DNA from: Holothuria scabra
Taxonomy: Eukaryota; Echinodermata; Holothuroidea; Aspidochirotida; Holothuriidae
NCBI GenBank assembly: GCA_037179385.1
Contig: CM074187.1
Location: 50,192,879 to 50,256,878, forward strand
DNA: 64,000 nt
Reading direction: 5' to 3'
Shown: positions 12,001 through 24,000 of the stretch, piece after piece
How positions within the stretch are numbered: the first letter of the stretch is position 1
How the letters are laid out: each line of letters begins with the position of its first letter
The notes under the pieces: generated by a model
Told to the model about the DNA's origin: nothing
What the model saw: only the letters and a program-made list of their open reading frames with translations
Databases searched by the model: none
Made by a program: the position numbers and the translations under genes

Positions 12001-15000
12001 ATATAATGATGTCTCTGTGATCCAAAAAGCTGACTGCATTGAGGTTAGTGTTACAACAAGCCCTAATCCTAACAGTCATCCATAAATTGGAACACACAGT
12101 AGAGACATCTCAACAGAAAGGTGTAACCATGGCTATAAGTGATGGTCCTTTTGTATTTGTTTTTTGGTGTAATGCCCTTCACAATGCCTATGATATCCTT
12201 GAAAATTAACCAAAAATAGGAACCCTAATAATCCAGAAATTAACAAGATTTGTAATTTGCCTTAAATCGTCTGCTTGTACAGTAGGAACACCACATAACA
12301 GAGTACAAGTCAAGTGTCCTTTGTTTGATACACAGTAGATACTATTATGCTAGTTTTGATTACCTGAACTACAGTACTTTCTGAAAAACAAGCCTTACTG
12401 AGAGTGCTAAATAAGTGTAAGACACTATCTCCAGATAGGTAGGAAATGGTTAAAGCCATTGAGCTGTACGATTCAATGAGAAAATCCCTCAGGACACTGT
12501 GGCAGTCAAATGTGATGAATTAGGTATTAAAGATAACAGTGACCAGCAATTTTCACAGACTCTGGTGGGTCAGTTACAATTTGATTCATTCAATTAGGCA
12601 ATCTCAGTTCAAGCATGCTCAGGGGTATTTGATCCAAATGATCAGTTATTTAGTTCTTTTTATAAAACTAATTACCTGTGGTGTACTTAATTATCTAGTT
12701 CCCACTTCCATGTCCTTATGAGGACAGTGGCACAAGGTTTGTCAGTAACTTTTAACAATCTTTGATACTAAATTTAATGTTATCTTCGTATTTTCTTCAG
12801 GCTAACCCTGTGTTTTCCAGTCTGTGTTCTCACATTCCCAGTGTTTCGTTGATTGGATAGTGTTACCATAGTAACGAGGCCAAATATTTCACATGCAGAT
12901 TACAGCAAAATTTAAGAAAATACCTGTCATCAGTGCCATAAATACCTGTGACCTTGCTTGATTAAAACAAACTCGATGTTTAAAACTGCTTAACCCTGCG
13001 ATTTGAGGTGGACCGAAATTTAAACACCGACCCCGCGTTAACCCATGTTACTCGAGCATGAGGTAACACAGTGTTACCTCGAGCACGGGGTATGTGAGAA
13101 CACAGTATTTGATCCAATGCTTGTAGGAGAGTGTGTCGTTGAGGGCTTGTTTAAACACTAACCTCAATGCAGACTTTTCGAAACATATAGGCATCAGAAC
13201 ACAGGGACTTCAGAATGGAGAGTCCCCATTGACCAAACTTGATAAACATGGTTTCAAAATACCGCTTTATCAAGTAATGAGACAGTTTTCTGGCATATTA
13301 AAGCTGTGTGAGAAATTCCTCTTGTATGCGGAGATCAAAGGTTTGAGGTGACAATTAGATCAAACTTTGTAGACATAATATTTTTAGGGGGATACTGTGA
13401 GGGATCTCATACCATGGAGGTAGTACTTCCATACTCATACTGTACTAAGCTTAATTTTGAATTGCTCATGTTGGTAAGGTGATCACTATTGTTTTTAAGG
13501 GGTCAAAAGGCCATTTTGGGTCATATGAGGTCAAAAAGTTTTAACCTTACTAGTATTATATCTCAATTAAGTAGGATAATTGTATGGGTTCTCATGCATG
13601 TCATGTTTGTTTCCATGTTTGCTATGATATATCATACAGCAAGGAATCACTAAGCCTGTTGGCTTTCTAGTTGCAGTCTTTTTGCTTTTGTAAGACAGCT
13701 TCCTTAGTTCAAAACCAATATTGTTCAAGAAAAAAAGTAATATGAAGTAAAACTTTATGAATATGTGTAAGTACCAGTGTTAGCGCTGGGACTTGAAATT
13801 TGGGGGGGAAATTCCACCCTTCTGAAAAATTTAGGGGGGGATTTTCATTTTTAGGGGGGGAGGAGTCTTTAAGTTCTGAGAAGTTAAGTCAAGTCTGCAA
13901 TCTGCATTTACCAATAAAGAGATTAATGAAGTACATTTTTTAACATTGCCAATAACTGATAGGCCTATGACTAAACAAGATTTCAACAAAGTTAGATGTA
14001 GCCTATCAGTTGGCCTGGTTTCTTTGCATGTGGCGCAGAATATTTCTCCTTCCTCGTACCATATAACCACAGCCAAATTTTCAGCCAATTTAACCGAAAC
14101 TTGTCAGCTTTTTTCTTCTTAGTTTTACTACTTTTGTTAGCAGACCTAGGCTTAACATTAGGCCCAGTACTAGTACTGTAATACTACTGTATTAGTATTA
14201 GGCCTAACTTACTAGTAGTATTACTATTTACGTTATTATCGCTACTCTGTAGCGGTTTAAAAAATAATCCAACTTTGACTTGGAGGCCATTTCACACTTC
14301 ACAACAGTCTAAAACACGACCGATGTTTGCACACAGAGCGATTAGTTTCAGTACACACACTGCACAGAGCTAGCTGCCACTGTTGCGCGATCGTACGCAA
14401 GGCCTACAGCCCTACACTATAGGTAGAGCTAGTACATGCATACCCAGTCCATGCAGTATGGGTGTAAGGGTGTACATACGGTGTAGAGCTCCGTTTTACA
14501 CAAACGTTTATACAGACGACATAGATTTTCAGAGTTTTTATTCGTATAACGGACAAGTAAATAAGTTGTGCTTGGATTATAACCCTATCCCTTATGCAAG
14601 AAAAACGATGCGGGAATTTCCCGCAGACAAATATTTTTCTTGCGGGATTATTGATTCTGTTGCGGGAATCCCGCAATCGCGCAGCTTAGCGCGAACACTG
14701 GTAAGTACAGAAAATAGTAAAGCTCTTTGCATAATGGACTTTAAACTGAACCAGATTAAAAGTTTTTTCCAGGCCAAACAAAATATTTATTCAAACAAAC
14801 AAAATATTTATTGGTAATATTTAATACACAGGTGTTGGGGAAAGAAATCAGGACTGGAAAAAATGCTTACTTTCCAAGAAGGGAGTAAAATTTCCTGCAA
14901 TTCTCCTTATATTTTTTATGCAAAAATGATAATATCCTTCCAATGTCCAAATTTCCGAGGAAGGAATTTCCAATTTCCCCAACTTTTTCTACCCACTAAA

Positions 15001-18000
15001 GAAATGTAAGACATATAGTAGGATATCCTCTAAGATTTGAGAAGAAAGGCAATAAAGTGAAAAAAAATAAAACACAGAATGTCGCAAATGGTCTGTGGCC
15101 ATACAGGGTGTGAATGAATTTGTTTTCCCTTTGCATCATAGAAAGTGGGAAAGTGCAAACACTTCAACCTATCTTGCTTTACATAAACCAAGGTGTAAAA
15201 ACAAACTAAAAAGGCAAAATTGTGTACTTCTTGTGACTGGTAAAAGTTTGGCCAAACTGCCAGATTTAAGCATTTGGGAGGGGGGGGGGGTGTTCAGGGA
15301 TTCTGCCAGAAACTTAAAAAAGGTAGATTTACTGCTGCCAAACTGCAAGTCCAACTTGATGCTGCCCTTGACCAAAGTTACAGGTGCTTAGGGCTAAGGG
15401 GGACAAAAGGTTGATTCTGTAAGGTGCAGTTGGAATGGGTTTGGGGTTTTAAAGGCTACAGATGTATTTTGGGAAGCATGAACATTACCACATAGGTGTC
15501 ATCTTCTTAAAAAAGAAACCAAGATGCCAACATTTTTTGTATTTTTATGGCAATGTAAAAGGCAGATTTTACCCTCCTTCTGGAAGGGAAAAGGGGCAGT
15601 ATGGCAAATCTCTCCCTTTACCTCCCTTGATAGTAATCCTGGAGGTTGGAACATAAAAATTAAATTGCAGAAGCAGAAAGTCTCCAAATAAGAATAACAT
15701 AATAAAACCAATATGACTTATGTAAGCAATGAGGTGGCCCATTTCTATTCAATTCCCAACTGGAATTCATATGAAGTATTCAACAGCTGAAGAAACCACA
15801 ATACATACCTGCCTTATATGAACAAAAGTATTCAACCTAAGGTGATGTCATTTCCTCTAGTCCTCAAAGAACATTTTGTTTTCTTTTTTTTTTCCAATTC
15901 AATATTTTAACAACTACAAATAGGAACCGAGTCTACATTTTACCACCAGGTTACCTGTTTTTCATATGACGAATACATTTTTGCTTAAATCATACTTGAA
16001 GGAGGGGGACACTACTTGGTCAAGTGGAAAGACCACTCCTTCTCACCCCACCCCTCCCTTTCCCATTACCCCATCGTGGTCATTTGTGAGTGCTGACAGT
16101 GTGAACTTGAACTTGTCAGTGATACAGGCACTGTCAAGATTGTGCAGCTGTGTTTATACTTGACTCACATGCAACAAGAATGATGTTTTTGGCGTTAAAT
16201 CACCTTGAAGCTTTTTTCAATTTTGTCTTGAATTTTTTTAGATTTCTGATGAAGGTAACAGAACCATAATTCCAGTCTTGAACATTCCACGAGAAGACTA
16301 TGCCCTTAGGACAGAAGTGGTGTCATATTTATCGTCACATCAGCTGGAAGATAGCTTTTTAACTTTTAGAAATGATGTAGATCTCAGAACTCTTGCCCTA
16401 GAGACAACTTTAAAGTTGACATTGGTTGATCATAACACATTGAATCAAGAAGATGCTGAGGTGCTTGATTCTCTCGTGGTGGAAATAATCGACCACCGTG
16501 AGAATGCAAGGAAGGAGGATGCAGAGAGGGAGATTAGTGTAATTATCGAACCAGTCGGCTCTTGTGTAACACTGGTGGTAGGAAATATTCTGGAGGAGTC
16601 AGAAGACATGATAGATGAAAAAATTGCTTTATTAGCAACAGGTTAGTGCACAACATCAAGGGTTACTTCCAGTAACATATCCTGCCTCTTTGTGCTGGGG
16701 AGGGGGGAGTGAAAGGCAAAATGACTCGGGAAATGGTCAACATGACCCTTGGCACCAGGGCATGTTATGTACATGTTAGAACAGCTTGTATTGGTAGTAG
16801 TGTTGTCTTTAACACATTTCAGATTTTCCCTTCACAGGGCCTTGACAGGTCCACTGCCAGGCAGTCCAGGACATTGTATAAAATCACTTGAAGAAGTGCA
16901 AAGCTCGAAATTAGGGCCTGCAGTGTGGGCAAAGAATGCCAGTAAAGTCTTCGTCAAATTTAGGATTTCCATTCATCTGCATTACTATAGAGTACAGAAG
17001 TGGACAAGTACAGTGGATATCAAGAAAACAACATATTGTATACAATAGCTAGCTGGTTGGACAATTCCTGTCCTTTTGGTAGTCCATCTTTGGGGCATCT
17101 TTATTTGGTTGAATTTTGCTGTTTAGAAAAATTAATGTGTACAGTTTAACTGGGCTAAAACTTCAGCAAAGTTGAAATTTCTGTTGTGTAATTTATGCTG
17201 AGCATACATGGGCAGATGAATAGAAAGCAGAGGCTAAATTTAGAAAAGAAAAAAATTTACACTTGAGTTCAGAAAAGGGCTGAAAAGCACAAACTTCAGG
17301 ATGCACAGACAAAATTCTACTTGCATCAAAGCAAATGTTACATTCATTTATGCAGAGAAAGTTAGAAATCCCTTAATTCTATAACAGACAGAAGGGTTGA
17401 CTTGCTTCTTTTTTTTTTCTTTCCTTTTTAAAGGTAAAGAGCAGTCCCCCCAAACTTATTTTGAAGAAAAAGCTAAAAAGCACAATTTTCATCTTATTTC
17501 TCTTCAAAGTATCTTTCATTACATTTTATGACTTTACTATTACATCTTCAAGGTAAACCAAGCAGTTATTTGTGGTAAATTTCACATTTGAAGAGTAAAA
17601 ACATTGTCACATGACTCCCAACAGCCAATCGTGAAACTGAACAGTCTACTACACTTCTTCAATTTGGGATGACTGCTCCTGCCCTTTAAATGTACTTCAA
17701 AGGTATCTTTACATTTTACAAAGGCTACTGATATGCAGCAAGTTACAGTAGATTTAACACAGCAACTAGGCCCATGCTTTCTTGGTCATGGCTGTATTGC
17801 ATTGGGAGAAGGGTAAAGACATAAAAGTTACATGTTTTGTAAACAAAAATAAAATTCCATTTGAACTGTTTCATGTTTGGCGCCAATTTCACAATAAGCC
17901 CCCTTTTGAAGGTTATTTCCCTCTCTGTAAAGACTGATCCTGAGGAATGTGTCTGGTCTGAGTGAGCAATTTGTGGAATTCTAAGGTATCTTCTATACAA

Positions 18001-21000
18001 GTGAGTGCCTAATGCATACTATTGGCAATGCAAAAGTGACTATACCAAACACAAAGTCATTTAGTACAGTGTGTAAGAGTATTTGCATGACTGCATTGTA
18101 TTTTTGTAGAGCTCCTTTACAAAGCATTGTGAGATTCCAACTGATTGGAGTGTGTGCTTGAACAATTCCTTCACTTACAAAACCTTCAACAGGCTTTAGG
18201 TTTCAAGGTTTTTTTTAATTGCATTGTTATGAAAATGACTGGTAGCTGACAAAAAGTGTGTATTTACTGTGCGACAGGATACCATGTGTGGGAGGTACAG
18301 TACTACTGTAGCATAGCTATAAAACCAAAAAAAAAAAATATATATATGATGGCATGTAGAGCTGTTGTGAAGGGACTGAAATAAGTGCTAATTTTTTGGC
18401 AATGCCCTTGAATATATAATATCTCATGACTTGGGGAGTTGCCCAGTTGGTATTTCAAGGTGAAGAAAAATGAGGTAACGAATAGATCAAAGCACTGTGG
18501 GAATATTTTCAATCAAATTATTCACACTTCCTCAGGAACTGCTAGTGATAATATTTCATGCAATCTTTTTGTGATGTTCCATTTCTTCCCTCTGTAATTC
18601 AAAGATGTACAAAGTCTGGACCACAGTGCTTCCCTTCCACTGTGGTCTAGACTTTGTACATCTTTGAATTACAAATGGCCTAGCTTCAGCAAACTATTCA
18701 AACATCCCACTTACAGTTATTGTCTTCCATGTATTCAAGCATTTGAAAAGTAGAGTGTGCATGATTGGACAGATGTTCCCTTCTTGAGTACATTTTAATG
18801 TCTCTTTATCTTATGTTCTTTATTAGTGTTTCCCCTATTATATTGTTGAATTGCAAGTAACAAAGCCTGGAAAATGCCATTTCCAGCATTCTTGGTGGCA
18901 TTTCGGCCAAATCTCAGTGTCTGCTTGGCGCCCAAATCATGGTGATGCCACTGTACCCATAGATCATGGAGGTATTGCCGCTAAGGTAGAACTTTCATGC
19001 TTAGATAGTCAGTTTGCAGGTTAAGTCCTGTTTGACAAAGCCTTGGGTACACACCTGCATGTAGTTTTAGGAAATACTATGCAAGTGGAATGAATTTTTA
19101 AGTTGTACACATGATTGCAGGGAATTAGTTGTTGTTTTAAAACAAGTATACATAGCAGTTAGGAGGTGTTTGGTCCCCTATCATATTGTATGTACACAAC
19201 CATATTGTGGACAAAGTCTACTAAACAATTTTCAGATGGTGATACTCTAACAGTAGAGTATTCGCCTTTCATGTGGAAGGCAGGGTTCGATTCCCAGGTC
19301 AGGTTGTACCAAAGACTCTAAAAATGGAACCTACTGCCACTTTGCATGATGCTCTGCATAAGCAATGAATTAGGGAAAACAAGCCAGTGCACCACAACTG
19401 GAAAAAAGGCCGTGGTCAGCTCGACTTGAACCGATAGTTTGGAAACTGGGCCGTAAAACATCATCTTACAAAGTATACAATTTTCACCTTTTAAAGGGCC
19501 AAAACTCCCACCCTAAACTACAATTTTGGTACGGGTGTACCGTAATTCTCAATTGGCTCAGCTCTTTGATTGACAGCTAATTCAAACAATGCAGAGTACC
19601 AAAGCTTATATTTCACAGCATGAACGGTACTGAGAGTGTTACATTGAGTTTTTCGATACCCACTTGAAGCAATAAATTGAGATTGTATCTGAATGACGAT
19701 GGATTTCAGAAAATTGTGGGGTGGGCTTAAGTAAGAAGTTCACGAGAAATGGTACTGTTTGGAGTGAGAGAATTTGGGTCTTTCAAGCAATTTGATTATT
19801 TTTGTGCACTAAAATGGGATGCAATACCAAATTTCAATATGAAGTTTGTTCCATTCTTATTTCATGTGACTAACGTAATTGAAAAAAATGCTTAAAGAAG
19901 GTCACGCTGACACCCTATACAATTGTTTACAACTTTTTCTCACTCATGTACTGTGTTGTTTCTGTATATTTATGTGGTGTCACTGTACAACATGGTAGCT
20001 CTTGTAAACAACAATTTGGCAACCTGTTTGATAAAAAACTGCTACATACTAATCATTCACTTTTAAAGGGAGTCATTTATCACCACAAATTACAATTTAA
20101 TCAATTTGAGTCTCACAAAATTCTCAGTTGGTACAGCTCTTTGATTGAGATTGAATAAAAAAACTGCAGAGTAGCTCAAATGACACATGAACTGATAGTG
20201 TTCTGATAACACATTAGGGGTATGCATACTCACCAAGATGTGTCACTGGGATTGTGTCTGGATAAGGGTAATGTTAAGATGGTTGTGTGAGGGGCTAGAA
20301 GTAAGTAGGTTTGGAGATCGGAGCTTTCTGGGGTGATGAATAATGCCTTTGTAGGTGTCATTTGTGATAATCAGCACATAATCATCAATTACTGGTAAAT
20401 CTACCTCAAGCAATGGTAATTCCTGCTGATAATTTGTGACATGATGATATAAGCAACTTTCATCATACAGCATGACTCTTCATGGAGGCATATCAAAGTA
20501 ACGTTGCCAGAACATACTGCACTGCCAATGAAGGTGTTTAGATTTGGTATCATCTGTGAATTGTTGGTTTTGTCAGCATTAAGTTACACAATTGAAAATT
20601 TGAAGCACTGTCATAAATTTTGACAGATTAAAGAACAAATTGTCACCCACTACTGTATCTTTTGAGAATTATTTGAATTGATTGATAAGCTTCATTTATT
20701 TTTAACCATTTTATATAGAAACGGTAGTTACTGTGGATACCTTTACCCTGTTCATATCAGCTTATCTCTTTGTCATGTGCAAAGTTTACTATATGTATTC
20801 AAGGCTGTGAAATATTATAGATGCCTGAAATAGGTTTTCCCTATTTCCCATTAATCTACTTCTATGGTTGCATAGTACTATATAGATAGGCATTTAGTAC
20901 AAGTTTGCCTCCATATCATATTTACAGAACCTCTATGTCATCTGTCAGTCACTTCCATGAATAAGATGTCATTGCCATCTGCATTAATTAGAAGTGTTGC

Positions 21001-24000
21001 CTTTTCAGCAGGCACAACAGACATGTACCTTTTAAGTTACCTGTGAAGGCATGATTAGGCCTAACTGTTTGTCAAATACCCATTATTTCATGAAAGTATT
21101 AAACAGCATGAGGCAAGTTTTGAAATGTACCAGAGGATATAAATTGGTCACTTATGAGACTCCCCTTGATTACTTCTGCCTAGAAACAGAGCTGCTGTAT
21201 ACTTTGGCATAGAAAGTTGATATTGAACTTCCTTTATTTGTCTAGCAGACCAGTATAAACTTTAGGAAGTTGTGTATCATTAAAGGGGATATGGCATTTT
21301 TCCAGACCACAGAGTTACTACCTTCAATTAATATACTTACCTCTTGTTGATTAACAGAGGCTTGAGCTGTCAGTTTTGTCATGAATTATCTATGACAAGC
21401 TCATATTTTGTGTTTTTATACACTGTAGAAGCAAATATGGTCTGCTCTCCAGTACCCTCCACCCATTGTTTCCTTGTCTCATTGGTCCCCAGTTAGCTTG
21501 CTCTATCTTGTATCATTGGTCAACCGTGTCATTTAGTCCGACCCCCGTTTCACTATCCTGTCTCATTAGTACCCCATCTCATTGGTCCCTCAACTAGTCA
21601 GGATTAGGTTTAGGGATTGGGTTACAATTATGGGATAGGGTTGGGTTGAGGAGTTAGGGGGACACAATCAATCTCCTGAAAATCTGGGTCGACTAGGAAG
21701 ATGGGACCATTGAGACAGGGAACCAGTTAGGCAGAAAACTAAAAAGAATGGGGTCTAATGACTATAGACAATATCCAGGTGAAAATATTGCATTAAGCAG
21801 TCTAAACTCAGCATAGACTACCATGACTCTGTCTAAAATGTGCTTTCAAGGGTTGGTTTAATGATTGGAGGGGGGTTAAAAGTTACTTGAAGTACTACAG
21901 TCTGGGGTGAGATAAGGAAATCTATCAGTCTTTTGTAAACTTGTATTATGTAGAGTTGATAAAAACTGTCTATAGACTTTTCAAGTAGTCTTTATGGAAA
22001 GTTTCTCAGGAAGGAAGTGAAATTTTCCATAATTCTCTATTTTTTTATGCAATTTCCAAAAGTTTTCCTCCAGATGCCTAAATTTCTGGGCAGAAACCTC
22101 CCAGCCTCCCAACATTTTCTACCCATGCCTATCTCTGATAATTGCATCTGGATTTAACTCATTAATGTAGCACACATTGTACATTGTGAGTTGGCTCTCC
22201 TCAGGAGTGGTCCTGATGCAAAAATGTATTGACTTTAGCTGAAAGTATTGGAACCTCCAAAATGTTTCAAAAGTTCCTAAAATACAGTTCCACATTGTTG
22301 TCCTGTTCTGATAATCAAACTCTTAGCTCTGGTTGCCAAAGTCAATTAATTGATTTAATTCTGATATCAATTGAAATCACTTTCATATTTATGATCTGCC
22401 TATTAATTCATGTTTGTCTATTCTAAGCCACTTGTGAGCTGAGACAATTCAGTAGAGGGGTTCAAATTAATGAGTTGAACAATTCAGGCAAAACCTTTGA
22501 TTGCAATTTATTTATTAGCAGAAAAAATAGAGGTTTAGAAATTCTGTGAATTAGTGTTGCACCTTGGTAATGGTAAGGCTGCTGCCAACTGTATTGTATG
22601 TGTGGGGTATGAATCTTCATATATGATATGAACGCATAAGCCATTACATTATTTTATAAACAGGTTTTGAAATGTTTGAATCTTTTATTTATTGGTTTCG
22701 ATGATAAGAGAAACCAATGCAATCATGATGGCGTGTGTGTGTATGTGTGTATGTATGTGTGTGTGTGTGTGCGTGTGTATGTGTGTGTGTGTTTGTGACA
22801 CTTTGCTTGTTAACACGATATCTCAAGATAGGAATGTGTGACAGTTTTCAAACTTGGTACATAGATGCGCCATATTAAGAGGAAGAACCCTATTATTTTT
22901 GGTGGAGGTCAAAGGTCATCTGGGGTCACCAGGGGTCAAAGTCTAAAAACCTTGTTAACACGATATCTCAAGGTTGGAAACTTGGATAGATTTCATATCT
23001 GGTATGTGGATGTGTTATAGTCAGTAGATGGTCCCTATTGTTTTTGGCAGAGGTCAAAGGTCATCTGGGGTCACCGGGGGTCAAAGTCTGAAAATCTTGT
23101 TAACACGATATCTCAAGGTTGGAAGCTTGGATAGATTTCATATATGGTATGTGGATGCGTTATAGTCAGTAGATAGTCCCTATTGTTTTTGGCGGAGGTC
23201 AAAGGTCATCTGGGGTCACCGGGGGTCAAAGTCTGAAAACCTTGATAAAGCAATATCTCAAGGTAGGAAACTTGGATAGATTTCATATTTGGTATGTGGA
23301 TGCGTTATAGTCAGTAGATGGTCCCTGTTGTTTTTGGCGGAGGTCAAAGGTCATCTGGGGTCACCGGGGGTCAAAGTCTGAAAATCTTGTTAACACGATA
23401 TCTCAAGGTTGGAAGCTTGGATAGATTTCATCTGTGGTATGTGGATGCGTTATAGTCAGTAGATAGTCCCTATTGTTTTTGGCGGAGGTCAAAGGTCATC
23501 TGGGGTCACCGGGGGTCAAAGTCTGAAAACCTTGATAAAGCAATATCTCAAGATAGGAAACTTGGATAGATTTCATATTTGGTATGTGGATGCGTTATAG
23601 TCAGTAGATGGTCCCTGTTGTTTTTGGCGGAGGTCAAAGGTCATCTGGGGTCACCGGGGGTCAAAGTCTGAAAATCTTGTTAACACGATATCTCAAGGTT
23701 GGAAGCTTGGATAGATTTCATATTTGGTATGTGGATGCGTTATGGTCAGTAGATGGTCCCTATTGTTTTTGGTGGAGGTCAAAAGTCATCTGGGGTCACT
23801 GGGGGTCAAAGTCTGAAAACCTTGTTAAAGCAATATCTCAAGGTAGGAAACTTGGATAGATTTCATATTTGGTATGTGGATGCGTTATAGTCAGTAGATG
23901 GTCCCTATTGTTTTTGGCGGAGGTCAAAGGTCATCTGGGGTCACCGGGGGTCAAAGTCTGAAAATCTTGTTAACACGATATCTCATGGTAGGAAACTTGG

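Larger units (their letters stand above)
8958..13670 (+). mobile_element. Composite HINE-like (Helentron-derived) element, copy 2
   Basis: The left end is a hairpin with 11-bp arms GATTCCTTGCC/GGCAAGGAATC (8958-8986), then a (GT)n tract (9003-9053) and three array units (AGGTCA boxes near 9162, 9318 and 9463). The right end has GCAAGGAATC (13639-13648), hairpin AAGCC-TGTT-GGCTT and CTAG at 13667-13670. Subterminal inverted repeats, a microsatellite, tandem core units and a 3' hairpin are the layout of non-autonomous Helentron elements (pearl/Tsp/DINE type); the family label is inference. The middle carries inserted sequence: a block inverted against itself (10164-11913 versus 12150-12795), a 425-bp element and a foldback element. 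It lies wholly in the intron 8829-16241. Confidence 0.6.

Noticed and set aside
14383..14817. A 144-codon open frame on the + strand.
   Set aside because: It runs across the exact right end of the hAT-like element (14700) and has no family resemblance.
19285..19296. A tRNA gene, because of a perfect B-box.
   Set aside because: No cloverleaf can be closed around it and the SINE body follows directly.
23608..23859. A frame with two copies of [21 protein letters not shown] peptide.
   Set aside because: It is the tandem 145-bp unit read in frame by chance; other units break the frame.
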